Shown piece by piece: positions 40,577-49,735 of a stretch of 64,000 bases of DNA. This stretch comes from Actinomadura cremea. Its GTDB lineage: Bacteria; Actinomycetota; Actinomycetes; Streptosporangiales; Streptosporangiaceae. Made by a program: the position numbers and the translations under genes. Within the stretch, counting starts at the first letter, position 1. Every line of letters starts with the position of its first letter. The notes under the pieces are model-generated. The model saw only the letters and a program-made list of their open reading frames with translations. It did not search any database and was not told the DNA's origin. Location: NCBI RefSeq assembly GCF_014648495.1, contig NZ_BMRF01000006.1, forward strand, positions 280,949 to 344,948. Direction: 5' to 3'.

Positions 40577-40896
40577 TTCACGACACCGTTCACAGCATGA
40601 GGAGCGCGAAGCTCCGTGTTCAGGACATGATCAAGCCGGAAGTCCGGAATATAGCCGTGCCGGTACGACCCGCGCAAAATGCCCGTCTCTGCCCCTCTCT
40701 GCCCGCCGCGGCCGGTCCGGTGACGGTCGAGTGGGGCCGCCGGGCCTCCGCCGGCAGGCCCCGCGATGCCCCTTCGGGAGGGGGAGAGGACGGCCTGGAG
40801 GGACGCGGCCCATGCGGGGTCGCACCGTCCGTGCGACCTTGCCCCCCGCGCCCCTTCCGTCCGTCCGTCCGGAGAAGCGGTGACCCGCGAGCCGTC
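40577..40896. other. Intergenic region upstream of the RHS toxin
   Basis: 320 bases between two minus-strand genes. The 100 bases nearest the toxin are relatively A+T-rich and should carry its promoter. The left part of the upstream gene's tail contains a terminator hairpin and short CCGT repeats (about 40858-40873). No convincing gene is present; the overlapping minus-strand frame from 40677 is discussed under rejected items. Confidence 0.5.
40818..40838. terminator. Terminator after the 40897-41757 gene
   Basis: GGTCGCAC and GTGCGACC form a perfect 8-base stem around a CGTCC loop, about 60 bases past the stop of the minus-strand hypothetical gene, followed on that strand by no clear U-run. 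Confidence 0.55.
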
Positions 40897-41757
40897 TCAG
40901 CGATCGTCGAGGCGGTAGTGCAGCTTCAGGACCGGGATCGACCAGAGGTTCAGCGCGTGGTCGGTGCGGAGCACGCCCTCGCCGTCCACATGGACGTGGA
41001 ACCGTTCGTGCACGGGGATGCGCCGGGCCCACGCGCCGGGGCCGCGTTCGACGACCAGGTACGCGCCGTCCTCGCCCCAGCCGCCGCCGGGGGAGGTGAG
41101 CAGCAGGCCGCCGCCCGCCGTGACCTGCGGGCGCAGCAGGACGACCAGCCGCCCGTTCGGCAGCGGGAACACGACGCGCACGCGGGGCTGGGCGACACGG
41201 GGCAGGACGGTCGACTGGTACCACCCGCTGAAGACCGTGGCGCCGGTCGCGCGCAGGCGGCGCTGCCAGGACGCGCCGAGCGGAGTGCCGTCCGGGCCGG
41301 CCACGGGCGTGACCTCGCTCGTCATGCCGTGGGCCACGTCCAGCGGACGCAGCGGCAGGGCGAGCTGCTGGAGGCGCCGGGCGAACAGGGCCGAGACCAG
41401 CCAGCCGAACGGCCATGCCCACGGCGACCACTGCGACCACAGGTCGACCCGCCACCGCGTGGTGTGCTCGTAGAAGTCCCGGACGTGCGGGTGCAGGTCG
41501 CCGGAGTCGAACGCGGGGCCGTCCAGGACGGTCATCGACGGGAGCAGGCCCGCGTCGGCCGCACCGGCCCGGACGCGTCCGCCGAGCCGTCCGGCCTCCT
41601 TCCGGAGCCAGGAGCCGCCGACGCGGTCGCGGTCGCCGCGCGGACCGGCGAGCCACGTCGCGTCGCGCAGGTCGACCCGGCGGCCGGTCGTCCGCACCCA
41701 GCGCTGCGTCAGCCGGTCGAGCAGCGCCCACGTCGCGAGTCCGGTCCCGTTCGTCAC
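40897..41757 (-). CDS. Conserved hypothetical protein
   Basis: 286 aa soluble protein I cannot assign. It begins TNGTGLATWALLDRLTQRWV and has a Trp-rich centre (HVRDFYEHTTRWRVDLWSQW, SPWAWPFGWLVSALFARR). A beta-rich C-terminal half (VRVVFPLPNGRLVVLLRPQV, VHERFHVHVDGEGVLRTDH) could be a lipocalin-like or ligand-binding barrel. GTG 41757 was chosen over the longer frame because the upstream 50 residues run through the divergent promoter. A TACTCT-like -10 lies just upstream, so the mRNA may be leaderless. Confidence 0.7.
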   Translation of the reverse strand: MTNGTGLATWALLDRLTQRWVRTTGRRVDLRDATWLAGPRGDRDRVGGSWLRKEAGRLGGRVRAGAADAGLLPSMTVLDGPAFDSGDLHPHVRDFYEHTTRWRVDLWSQWSPWAWPFGWLVSALFARRLQQLALPLRPLDVAHGMTSEVTPVAGPDGTPLGASWQRRLRATGATVFSGWYQSTVLPRVAQPRVRVVFPLPNGRLVVLLRPQVTAGGGLLLTSPGGGWGEDGAYLVVERGPGAWARRIPVHERFHVHVDGEGVLRTDHALNLWSIPVLKLHYRLDDR

Positions 41758-41814
41758 GGCCCGAGAGTACGGGACAGGTTGGGGCGTGTCGGTGATTGGC
41801 AGTAAAGTCCGCGT

Positions 41815-42153
41815 ATGTCGCGGCGGCGGTTCGATCAGGCCATTCAGTCGATGCGGGGGACGGACGCGCGGGTCCGGGCGGACGCGTTCGACTTCCTGCG
41901 CGAGCACGCCGACGCGTACGTCGGCGAGCTGATCGCGGAGTTCTCGGCGGAGGACGACGACGGTCTGCGCTGCCTGCTGCTGGAGCTCATCGCCGAGGCC
42001 AGGTCCGCGCGTGCGCTGGAGCTGTTCGGCGACCAGTTGGAGAGCATGGACGAGTCGCTGCGGTTCTGGGCGGTGCGCGGTCTGGAGATGCTCGACACCC
42101 GTGAGGCGTGGCAGGCGCTCGACCGGGCGCAGTCCGACGGCCTCATCGCCTGA
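41815..42153 (+). CDS. HEAT-repeat-like small protein
   Basis: 112 aa all-helical protein with three HEAT-like helical pairs (DARVRADAFDFLREHADAYV, DDGLRCLLLELIAEARSARA, LRFWAVRGLEMLDTREAWQA). HEAT repeats mediate protein contacts; no catalytic motif is present. TTGGGG (41779-41784) and TAAAGT (41803-41808), 18 bases apart, place the start of transcription at the ATG, so the transcript is probably leaderless. Divergent from the preceding hypothetical gene. Confidence 0.7.
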   Translation: MSRRRFDQAIQSMRGTDARVRADAFDFLREHADAYVGELIAEFSAEDDDGLRCLLLELIAEARSARALELFGDQLESMDESLRFWAVRGLEMLDTREAWQALDRAQSDGLIA

Positions 42154-42228
42154 CGGCGAGTTCGCCCCCGGGACCGCCCCCGGAGGACGGGGCGCGCGAC
42201 CGGCCCGTGCGGGACGCTCCGGGGAGGG

Positions 42229-42819
42229 TCACGCGGGCCGGTGCCGACGGGTCCGGCGGCGCGGCCGGTCGGGCTGGATGCGCAGCGCGGTGATCACGGT
42301 GGCGAGCATCTCGTAGTGCCCGGCGAGCATGCACAGCTCGACGCACTCGGGCTCGGTCAGGTGGGCGCGGAGCGCGGCCCAGGTGGCGTCGTCCAGGTCG
42401 CGGTGCCGGTGCAGGCAGTCCACGGCGGCGAGGACGGCCCGGTCGCGGCCCGCCCAGCCGCCGTCGTCGGGCCCGGCGACGATCCGTTCGACGTCGCCGC
42501 GGGACAGGCCCGCGCGGCGGGCGAGGCGGGCGTGGTGCTGGAACTCGTAGGCGCAGTCGCGCAGGTGGGCGACGCGCAGGATCACCATCTCGCCCTCCCG
42601 CCGGGGCAGCCCGCCGGCGGGCATCAGCCGGGCGGCGAAGTGCAGCCAGCCCCGGAACAGCCGCCGGCGGCGGCCCAGGGTGAGGAAGAGGTTGGGGGGC
42701 GTCGTGCCCTCGACCGCGGCGGCGCCGCGGCTCACCAGCCAGGCGAGCGGCCCGACCTGGCGCAGGCCGCCGGGGGCGACGCGGGGCGTCGTGGCGGGTG
42801 CCGCCGACGGCTCAGCCAT
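42229..42819 (-). CDS. Carboxymuconolactone decarboxylase-family (AhpD-like) protein
   Basis: 196 aa helical CMD-fold protein. Its core is LFRGWLHFAARLMPAGGLPR, REGEMVILRVAHLRDCAYEF with QHHARLARRAGLS, and ECVELCMLAGHYEMLATVIT. Only one Cys of the AhpD CxxC pair is present (RDCAYEFQHH), so peroxidase-linked disulfide chemistry is doubtful. Its start overlaps the end of the SDR gene by 8 bases; both follow a TetR gene, forming a three-gene operon. Confidence 0.82.
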   Translation of the reverse strand: MAEPSAAPATTPRVAPGGLRQVGPLAWLVSRGAAAVEGTTPPNLFLTLGRRRRLFRGWLHFAARLMPAGGLPRREGEMVILRVAHLRDCAYEFQHHARLARRAGLSRGDVERIVAGPDDGGWAGRDRAVLAAVDCLHRHRDLDDATWAALRAHLTEPECVELCMLAGHYEMLATVITALRIQPDRPRRRTRRHRPA

Positions 42820-43663
42820 GACGCGCCGACCGCCGGACGGCCAGGACGAACGCCCGGTTCAGCCCGTGCATGGCGGCCTCGTACAGCGGCGGGCACAGGC
42901 GCTGGGCCAGGTGCCCGATCCGGATGTCGGCCGAGGTGAAGATCAGGTACCGGTCGCGCTCGACGCCGTGGAGGACGGCCCGCGCCGCGCGGTCGGGGGA
43001 CACCGCGTGCCGGGAGAACAGGCGGACCAGGCGGCGTGCGGACGGTGTGTCGCGGTCGATGCCCACCAGATCGACGCTGTGCACGAGGGGCGTGTCGACC
43101 CCGCCGGGGCACACCAGGCTCACGGCGATCCGGTGCCGGCGCAGGTCGAAGCGGAGCACCTCGCTGATGCCGCGCAGCCCGAACTTGCTCGCGCTGTAGG
43201 CGGCGTGCCAGGGCAGGCCGAACAGTCCCGCCGCCGACGACACGTTGACCAGGTGACCGCCCCGCCCCGCCTCGATCATCGGTGGGACGAACGCCTCGAT
43301 CACGTGCACGGGTCCCATCAGATTGACGTCGATCATGCGGCGCCAGTGCCGGTGCTCGAGCCGGTCCACCGGTCCCCAGACCGAGACGCCCGCGACGTTC
43401 ATCACCACGTCCACGCCGCCCGCGGCGAGGGCCCGCCGGGCCAGCGCGTCCACGGCGTCCCGGTCGGTCACGTCGGCGGCCTCGGCGAGCCGGACGGTGC
43501 CCCCGGCGGCGCGCACCTCGTCCGCCGTGCGCCGCAGGCCGGCCTCGTCGATGTCGGTCAGCACCAGGTCGGCGCCGCGGGCCGCGGCGGCCAGCGCCAT
43601 GCTCCGGCCCAGGCCCCCGGCGGCACCGGTGATCAGGCACGTCCGGCCGTCCAGCTTGGTCAT
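42812..43663 (-). CDS. Short-chain dehydrogenase/reductase
   Basis: 283 aa classical SDR. NAD(P)-binding TGAAGGLGRSMALAA, the Asp of VLTDIDEAGLRR (points to NAD preference), VMNVAGVSVWGP, catalytic Ser in LVNVSSAAGLFGLP and YxxxK in AAYSASKFGLRG. The long C-terminal helix region (RLFSRHAVSPDRAARAVLHG) resembles SDRs acting on hydrophobic alcohols or steroids. It lies 33 bases after the TetR gene. The gap is unusually A+T-rich (TATAAA and TATATA elements) and may hold its own promoter. Substrate unknown. Confidence 0.9.
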   Translation of the reverse strand: MTKLDGRTCLITGAAGGLGRSMALAAAARGADLVLTDIDEAGLRRTADEVRAAGGTVRLAEAADVTDRDAVDALARRALAAGGVDVVMNVAGVSVWGPVDRLEHRHWRRMIDVNLMGPVHVIEAFVPPMIEAGRGGHLVNVSSAAGLFGLPWHAAYSASKFGLRGISEVLRFDLRRHRIAVSLVCPGGVDTPLVHSVDLVGIDRDTPSARRLVRLFSRHAVSPDRAARAVLHGVERDRYLIFTSADIRIGHLAQRLCPPLYEAAMHGLNRAFVLAVRRSARHG

Positions 43664-43696
43664 GGCCGGGACGATAACATTTATAAACAGTGATGG

Positions 43697-44344
43697 CTAT
43701 ATAGGGTCGTCCTCGTCGAGCGACCGCGCGAGCCCGCGCACGAGGAGTCCGAGCGGTGCGCGCAGCGAGACGAGGCCGGGGAAGTCGTCCTGGACGATCC
43801 GCGTGGTGGCCATGGAGACGACGGCTCCGAGCATGGCCTCGCAGGCCAAACGCCGCTGGGGCGACCGGGCGTCCACGAAGTCGGCGATGGCGTCGACGAC
43901 CGAGCCCTGCAGCACGACCCTGCGGCGCAGGAACTCGGGCCCGGCGGCATAGGCCTCGACGAGGAAGAGCCGGGCGAGGACGGGCTCGGCGGCGAGGGCG
44001 TCGAGGTAGGCGCCCACGGCCCGTTCGACCGACTCCCAGCGGTCGTTCTCCTCGCGCAGAGCGCCGGTCACGTCCTCCAGCAGGGCCTCGACGGCGGTGT
44101 CGTAGGCGGCGGCGAAGCAGTCCGCCTTGTCGGAGAAGTGCTGGTAGAAGGTCAGGCGCGACACCTTGGCGCGTTTGAGCACGTCCGCGACGCTGACCGC
44201 GGTGTAGCCCTTCTCGGCGGCGGCCTCGGCCATCGCCGCGACCATCCGGGCGCGCTGTGAGGCGGAGACCTGCTCCCGGCTGAGGCCGTGCCTTCCGGGT
44301 GAGAGCCTCCTGGGCTCCGTGGCGGGGGCGGAAGAATCCTCCAT
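43697..44344 (-). CDS. TetR-family regulator of the SDR/CMD operon
   Basis: 215 aa. The DNA-binding domain is at about 25-75 (MVAAMAEAAAEKGYTAVSVA, DVLKRAKVSRLTFYQHFSDK, ADCFAAAYD). The ligand domain shows VLARLFLVEAYAAGPEFLRR. It precedes the SDR and CMD genes and probably represses them. No good Shine-Dalgarno precedes the ATG; TAGCAT about 10 bases upstream suggests a leaderless mRNA. Confidence 0.87.
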   Translation of the reverse strand: MEDSSAPATEPRRLSPGRHGLSREQVSASQRARMVAAMAEAAAEKGYTAVSVADVLKRAKVSRLTFYQHFSDKADCFAAAYDTAVEALLEDVTGALREENDRWESVERAVGAYLDALAAEPVLARLFLVEAYAAGPEFLRRRVVLQGSVVDAIADFVDARSPQRRLACEAMLGAVVSMATTRIVQDDFPGLVSLRAPLGLLVRGLARSLDEDDPI

Positions 44345-44397
44345 TGCACCGATGCTATCGACGCTCCAGGGGCGACGGCCGGACGATCGTCCCCTGG

Positions 44398-45162
44398 TCA
44401 GCGCTGGGGCGGGCGGCCGGTCAGGCGGCCGGTGAGGGCGGCGGCCGCGGCGCGGACCGGGGCCGCGAGGTCCGGCCAGGTATCGGGCGGGTGGGCCGCG
44501 CGGCGGAAGGTGACCGTGATGGCCGCCGTGGGGTGGGCGGTGTGGTCGAAGGCGCAGGCGGCGATGCTGGCGAATCCCTCGGTGACGTGGCCGTCCTCGG
44601 ACGACCAGCCGCGGCGGGCGTCCTCGGCCAGGACGCGGCGCAGGGCCGGCAGGGACCTCGGGCCCCGGCCGGTGCGGTCGACGAACGGGCCCGGGAAGAG
44701 GGCGCGGACCTGCGCGGGAGGCAGGTGCGCGAGGAGGGACCGGCCGCTCGCGGTGAGGTGGGCGGGCATGCGGACGCCCACGTCCGTGACGAGCGTCGCC
44801 GGGTGGGGCGGCTGCTCCTTGAGGAGGTAGAGGGTCTCGGCGCCGTGCAGGACGCCGAGCTGGGCGATCTCGCCGGTCCGGTCGACGAGACGGCGCAGGA
44901 GGGGGCGCGCGAGGCGTTCGAGGGGTTCGTGGCGCAGGTAGGCGGAGCCGATCTCGAACGCGGCGACGCCGAGCCCCCAGCGGCGCTCCTCGGGGACGTA
45001 CGCGACGAAGCCGTCCTCGGCCATCGCGGTGAGCAGGTGGTAGGTGGAGGAGCGGGGGAGGGCGAGGGTGCGGGCGATGGACGACGCGGGCAGCGGCCCC
45101 GGGGCGGCGGCGAGCAGGCGCAGGACGGCCAGGGCGCGGCGGGCGGCGGGGACCTGGCTCAT
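44398..45162 (-). CDS. IclR-family regulator of histidine utilisation
   Basis: 254 aa. The winged helix-turn-helix (ARRALAVLRLLAAAPGPLPA, SSIARTLALPRSSTYHLLTA) is followed by an IclR effector domain (AQLGVLHGAETLYLLKEQPP, MPAHLTASGRSLLAHLPPAQ, GHVTEGFASIAACAFDHT). It is divergent from hutH with 80 bases between start codons, and a perfect inverted repeat lies in between. By position it is the regulator of the hut operon, with histidine or urocanate as likely effector. ATG 45162 fits the family start; the longer frame runs through the operator. Confidence 0.87.
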   Translation of the reverse strand: MSQVPAARRALAVLRLLAAAPGPLPASSIARTLALPRSSTYHLLTAMAEDGFVAYVPEERRWGLGVAAFEIGSAYLRHEPLERLARPLLRRLVDRTGEIAQLGVLHGAETLYLLKEQPPHPATLVTDVGVRMPAHLTASGRSLLAHLPPAQVRALFPGPFVDRTGRGPRSLPALRRVLAEDARRGWSSEDGHVTEGFASIAACAFDHTAHPTAAITVTFRRAAHPPDTWPDLAAPVRAAAAALTGRLTGRPPQR

Positions 45163-45170
45163 CCGCCGAT

Positions 45171-45188
45171 CGTCTCGTATGTGAGACG
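45171..45188. promoter_or_regulatory. Operator between the IclR gene and hutH
   Basis: CGTCTC and GAGACG form a perfect inverted repeat around GTATGT. The 18-base element sits 9 bases upstream of the IclR start and 55 bases upstream of hutH, suited to autoregulation and control of the hut operon. Confidence 0.55.
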
Positions 45189-45242
45189 GATTGCGGGCGG
45201 GCGGGGTCGTCTCCGGGTCCCGTGGACGCTCCAATGGTGGGT

Positions 45243-46829
45243 ATGGGTTCGCTTGTGGGGGACAGCAGTGCGGGGGACAGCAGTGCGGTGGACAGGGTCG
45301 TGCACGTCGGGCCGGAGCCGCTCGCGTTCGAGGACGTCGTGGCGGTGGCCCGGGGCGGGGCGCGTGTAGCGCTGACGGACGAGGCGCTCAAGGCCGTCGG
45401 GGAGGCGCGGGCCCACATCGAGGAGCTGTCCGCGCGGCCCACGCCGGTCTACGGGGTCTCGACGGGGTTCGGAGCGCTGGCGACCCGGCACATCGCCCCG
45501 GAGCTGCGCGATCAGTTGCAGCTGAACATCGTCCGGTCGCACGCGGCCGGGTCGGGGCCCGAGGTCGAGCGCGAGGTCGTCCGGGCGCTGATGCTGCTCC
45601 GGCTGCGGACCCTGGCCACCGGACGGACGGGCGTGCAGCCGACGACCGCCCGGACGCTCGCCGACCTGCTCAACGCTGAGATCACGCCGCAGGTGTTCGA
45701 GTTCGGCAGCCTGGGGTGTTCCGGGGATCTCGCGCCGCTCGCGCATGTCGCGCTGGCCCTGATCGGCGAGGGGCACGTGCGCGACGGCCGGGGTGAGCCG
45801 CGGCCCGCCGGGGAGGCGCTCGCGGAGGCCGGGATCGCGCCGGTGAAGCTCGCGGCCAAGGAGGGCCTCGCGCTGCTGAACGGCACCGACGGGATGCTCG
45901 GCATGCTCGTCCTCGCGATGCACGACCTGCGGCGGCTGCTGACCGCCGCCGATCTGGCCGCGGCCATGAGCGTCGAGGCGCTGCTCGGGACCGACCGCGT
46001 GTTCGCCGCCGACCTGCAGGAACTACGGCCGCACCCGGGGCAGGGGACGTCGGCGGCCAACGTGCGGGCGCTGCTCGCGGCCTCGGAGATCATGGAGTCG
46101 CACCGCGGCCCGGACTGCACCCGGGTCCAGGACGCCTACTCCCTGCGATGCTCGCCGCAGGTCCACGGGGCCGCGCGGGACACGCTGGCGCACGCCGAAC
46201 TGGTCGCGGGACGCGAACTGGCGTCGGCCGTCGACAACCCGGTCGTCCTGCCGGACGGGCGCGTGGAGTCGAACGGCAACTTCCACGGGGCGCCGATCGC
46301 GTACGTCCTGGACTTCCTCGCGATCCCGGCGGCCGACGTCGCGTCGATGTCGGAGCGGCGGACGGACCGCATGCTCGACAAGGGGCGATCGGCCGGGCTG
46401 CCCGCGTTCCTCGCGGACGATCCGGGCGTCGACTCCGGGCACATGATCGCCCAGTACACGCAGGCCGGGATCGTGTCGGAGCTGAAGCGGCTCGCCGTGC
46501 CCGCGAGCGCCGATTCGATCCCGAGTTCGGCGATGCAGGAAGACCACGTGTCGATGGGCTGGAACGCGGCCCGCAAGCTGCGGCGGGCGGTGGACGGGCT
46601 CACGCAGGTCGTCGCGATCGAGATCCTCACGGCCGCGCGGGCGCTCGACCTGCGGGCGCCGCTGCGGCCCGGGCCGGCGACCGCCGCCGTCGTCGCGCGC
46701 CTGCGTGCGGACGTCCCGCCGCCCGGTCCCGACCGCTACCTGGCCCCCGAGATCGCCGCCGCGACCGAGCTGGTGCGGGACGGCTCGCTCGTGACGGCCG
46801 CCGAAGCCGTTGTCGGCCCCCTCTCCTGA
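45243..46829 (+). CDS. hutH: Histidine ammonia-lyase HutH
   Basis: 528 aa lyase that deaminates histidine to urocanate. The MIO-forming loop is [14 protein letters not shown], with Cys-Ser-Gly instead of the usual Ala-Ser-Gly; the family pattern allows Ala or Cys. Other motifs: [53 protein letters not shown] and [15 protein letters not shown]. The start is uncertain: ATG 45243, ATG 45234 and GTG 45222 all lack a good Shine-Dalgarno. The first 25 residues include a 15-base DNA duplication (GGGGGACAGCAGTGC twice, giving GDSSA twice). First gene of the hut operon. Confidence 0.93.
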   Translation: MGSLVGDSSAGDSSAVDRVVHVGPEPLAFEDVVAVARGGARVALTDEALKAVGEARAHIEELSARPTPVYGVSTGFGALATRHIAPELRDQLQLNIVRSHAAGSGPEVEREVVRALMLLRLRTLATGRTGVQPTTARTLADLLNAEITPQVFEFGSLGCSGDLAPLAHVALALIGEGHVRDGRGEPRPAGEALAEAGIAPVKLAAKEGLALLNGTDGMLGMLVLAMHDLRRLLTAADLAAAMSVEALLGTDRVFAADLQELRPHPGQGTSAANVRALLAASEIMESHRGPDCTRVQDAYSLRCSPQVHGAARDTLAHAELVAGRELASAVDNPVVLPDGRVESNGNFHGAPIAYVLDFLAIPAADVASMSERRTDRMLDKGRSAGLPAFLADDPGVDSGHMIAQYTQAGIVSELKRLAVPASADSIPSSAMQEDHVSMGWNAARKLRRAVDGLTQVVAIEILTAARALDLRAPLRPGPATAAVVARLRADVPPPGPDRYLAPEIAAATELVRDGSLVTAAEAVVGPLS

Positions 46830-46840
46830 AGGAGTCACCG

Positions 46841-48496
46841 ATGTCCGGACCGCGGACGGTACGCGCCCCTCACGGCGCCGCGCCGACGGCGAAGGGCTGG
46901 CCGCAGGAGGCCGCCCTGCGCATGATCCAGAACAATCTCGACCCCGAGGTCGCCGAGCACCCCGACGAGCTCGTGGTCTACGGGGGATCGGGGAGGGCCG
47001 CGCGGAACTGGGACGCCTTCGACGGCATCGTCCGGTCGCTCACCGATCTCGAGGGCGACGAGACGCTGCTCGTCCAGTCGGGGAAACCGGTCGGGATCTT
47101 CCGCACGCACGAGTGGGCGCCCCGGGTGCTCATCGCCAACTCCAACCTCGTGCCGCAGTGGGCGACGTGGGAGGAGTTCCGGCGACTGGAGTCGCTCGGC
47201 CTGACGATGTTCGGGCAGATGACCGCCGGGTCGTGGATCTACATCGGGACGCAGGGGATCCTGCAGGGGACGTACGAGACGTTCGCGGCCGTGGCGGCGA
47301 AGCGGTTCGGCGGCACCCTCGCCGGGACGGTCACGCTGACCGCGGGGCTCGGCGGGATGGGCGGCGCGCAGCCGCTCGCGGTGACGATGAACGGCGGCGT
47401 GGCGATCTGCGTCGAGTGCGACCCCTCGCGGATCGAGCGGCGGGTGGAGCACCGGTACTGCGACGTCCGGGCGGAGTCGCTCGACGACGCGCTGCGGATG
47501 GCCGGGGAGGCGAGGGCGGCGCGGCGCCCGCTGTCGATCGCCGTCCTCGGGAACGCGGCGGACGTCGTCCCGGAACTGCTGCGGCGGGGCGCGCCGATCG
47601 ACATCGTGACCGACCAGACGAGCGCGCACGATCCGCTGATGTACCTGCCGTCCGGGATCGCGTTCGACGACATGGCCGACGAACGTGCCAGGGACCGCGA
47701 CGGGTTCATCTCCCGCGCGCGCGCCTCGATGGCCGCGCACGTGGAGGCGATGGTCGGGTTCCAGGACGCGGGCGCCGAAGTGTTCGACTACGGCAACTCC
47801 ATTCGGGGCGAGGCCCAGCTCGCGGGGTACGAGCGTGCGTTCGCCTTCCCCGGGTTCGTCCCCGCGTACATCCGGCCCCTGTTCTGCGAGGGCAAGGGCC
47901 CGTTCCGGTGGGCGGCGCTGTCGGGCGACCCGAAGGACATCGCCCGCACCGACCGCGCGATCCTGGAGCTGTTCCCGGAGAACGAGTCGCTGGCCCGCTG
48001 GATGCGGATGGCGGGGGAGAGGGTCCGCTTCCAGGGCCTGCCCTCGCGGATCTGCTGGCTCGGGTACGGCGAACGGGACAGGGCCGGGGAGGTCTTCAAC
48101 GACCTGGTGGCGCGCGGGGAGATCAGCGCACCGATCGTCCTCGGCCGCGACCACCTCGACTGCGGGTCGGTCGCGAGCCCCTACCGGGAGACCGAGGGCA
48201 TGGCGGACGGATCGGACGCCATCGCCGACTGGCCGCTGCTGAACGCGATGCTCAACACCGCGTCCGGCGCCACGTGGGTGTCGATCCACCACGGCGGCGG
48301 CGTCGGCATCGGCCGGTCGATCCACGCGGGCCAGGTGTGCGTGGCCGACGGGACGCCGCTCGCCGGGGAGAAGCTGCGGCGGGTGCTCACGAACGACCCG
48401 GGCACCGGCGTGATGCGGCACGTGGACGCCGGGTACGAGCGGGCCGCCGAGGTCGCGGACGAGCGGGGCGTCCGGATCCCCATGCAGGGCGCATGA
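46841..48496 (+). CDS. hutU: Urocanate hydratase HutU
   Basis: 551 aa urocanase converting urocanate to imidazolone propionate with tightly bound NAD. Markers: [38 protein letters not shown] loop [53 protein letters not shown] with the active-site Cys, and [23 protein letters not shown] precedes ATG 46841 by 7 bases. It overlaps the M20 hydrolase gene at ATGA. Confidence 0.96.
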   Translation: MSGPRTVRAPHGAAPTAKGWPQEAALRMIQNNLDPEVAEHPDELVVYGGSGRAARNWDAFDGIVRSLTDLEGDETLLVQSGKPVGIFRTHEWAPRVLIANSNLVPQWATWEEFRRLESLGLTMFGQMTAGSWIYIGTQGILQGTYETFAAVAAKRFGGTLAGTVTLTAGLGGMGGAQPLAVTMNGGVAICVECDPSRIERRVEHRYCDVRAESLDDALRMAGEARAARRPLSIAVLGNAADVVPELLRRGAPIDIVTDQTSAHDPLMYLPSGIAFDDMADERARDRDGFISRARASMAAHVEAMVGFQDAGAEVFDYGNSIRGEAQLAGYERAFAFPGFVPAYIRPLFCEGKGPFRWAALSGDPKDIARTDRAILELFPENESLARWMRMAGERVRFQGLPSRICWLGYGERDRAGEVFNDLVARGEISAPIVLGRDHLDCGSVASPYRETEGMADGSDAIADWPLLNAMLNTASGATWVSIHHGGGVGIGRSIHAGQVCVADGTPLAGEKLRRVLTNDPGTGVMRHVDAGYERAAEVADERGVRIPMQGA

Positions 48497-49725
48497 ACTT
48501 CGAGGAGATGTGGGCGGACCTCCTGCCCCTCGGACGGGACGGGTCGGGCGGCTACCACCGGTTCGCGTGGACGCCGCCCGAACTGGAGTGCCGCGCCTGG
48601 TTCGCCGACGAGGCCCGGCGGCGGGACCTCGACGTCGAGCGCGACGCGAACGGCAACATGATCGCGTGGTGGCGGGCGGACGACGGCCCGCGACCGGGAG
48701 GCCCGTCGGGGCGGGGCGGCCGGGGCGAGCGCGACGCCGTCCTGACCGGCAGCCACCTGGACTCCGTCCCCGGCGGCGGCGCGTTCGACGGCCCGCTCGG
48801 CATCGTGTCGGCGTTCGCGGCGATCGACCTGCTGCGGGAACGCGGCGTCCGGCCGCGCCGTCCCATCGGCGTGGCGGCGTTCGCCGAGGAGGAGGGCGCC
48901 CGGTTCGGCGTCGCCTGCCTCGGCTCCCGGCTCCTGTCCGGCGCGATCGACCCCGCACGGGCGCGCGCGCTGACCGATGCGGACGGACGAACGTTCGCCG
49001 ACGTCCTGCACCATGCGGGCCTCGACCCCGAGGCCATCGGCCCCGACGACGGCCTGCTCGGGCGCGTCGGGTGCTTCGTCGAGCTGCACGTCGAGCAGGG
49101 CCGGGCGCTCACCGGGCCGGTCGGGGTCGCGAGCGCGATCGTCCCGCACGGACGCTGGCGGTTCGACTTCGCGGGCGAGGGCGACCACGCGGGCACGACC
49201 GCCCTCGCCGACCGCCGCGACCCGATGCTCCCGTTCGCGGGCATGGTCCTCGCGGCGAGGGAGGCGGCCGAGCGGAACGGGACGGTCGCGACCGTCGGCA
49301 AGGTGCGGGTCGCGCCGAACGCGGTGAACGCGATCGCGTCGTCGGTCACCGGATGGCTGGACGCGCGCGGCCCCGACGACGCGTCCGTCCGGCGCACGGT
49401 CGCCGACGTGGAAGCGGCGGCCCGCGCCGCCGCCCGTCCGCACGGCGTCGCGGTCGAGGTGGCGGAGGAGTCCTACACCGAGATCGTCGACTTCCACCGG
49501 GCGCTCCGCGACCGTGTCGCGACGACGCTCGGCGGCGTGCCCGTGCTCCCGACCGGGGCCGGGCACGATGCCGGGATCCTCTCCGCCAGGGTGCCGACCG
49601 CGATGCTGTTCGTCCGGAATCCGACCGGGGTGTCGCACGCGCCCGCCGAGCACGCCGAGATCGCCGACTGCCTCGCGGGCGTCGAGGCCCTCGCCGGGGT
49701 GCTGGACGACCTGGCGGCAGGGTAG
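48493..49725 (+). CDS. M20-family amidohydrolase (allantoate amidohydrolase-like), probable N-formylglutamate deformylase
   Basis: 410 aa zinc-dependent amidohydrolase of the allantoate/N-carbamoyl-amino-acid group. Metal ligands are seen in [40 protein letters not shown] and [10 protein letters not shown]; the lid domain contains [18 protein letters not shown]. It is locked between hutU and hutF by an ATGA overlap and a 10-base gap. The HutF product is N-formimino-derived N-formylglutamate, and no hutG is present, so this enzyme very likely releases formate from it. That role is inferred from context only. Confidence 0.85.
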   Translation: MNFEEMWADLLPLGRDGSGGYHRFAWTPPELECRAWFADEARRRDLDVERDANGNMIAWWRADDGPRPGGPSGRGGRGERDAVLTGSHLDSVPGGGAFDGPLGIVSAFAAIDLLRERGVRPRRPIGVAAFAEEEGARFGVACLGSRLLSGAIDPARARALTDADGRTFADVLHHAGLDPEAIGPDDGLLGRVGCFVELHVEQGRALTGPVGVASAIVPHGRWRFDFAGEGDHAGTTALADRRDPMLPFAGMVLAAREAAERNGTVATVGKVRVAPNAVNAIASSVTGWLDARGPDDASVRRTVADVEAAARAAARPHGVAVEVAEESYTEIVDFHRALRDRVATTLGGVPVLPTGAGHDAGILSARVPTAMLFVRNPTGVSHAPAEHAEIADCLAGVEALAGVLDDLAAG

Positions 49726-49735
49726 GGATCCCCGT

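Noticed and set aside
40294-40677. A 127-codon minus-strand frame overlapping the start of the RHS gene, with a hydrophobic stretch AVAGGIAATVAAGAVGA
   Set aside because: It could supply a membrane segment for the toxin, but it is a shifted reading of the Gly-rich RHS N-terminus and soon turns into Arg/Ala-rich filler. A real frameshift cannot be shown without relatives.
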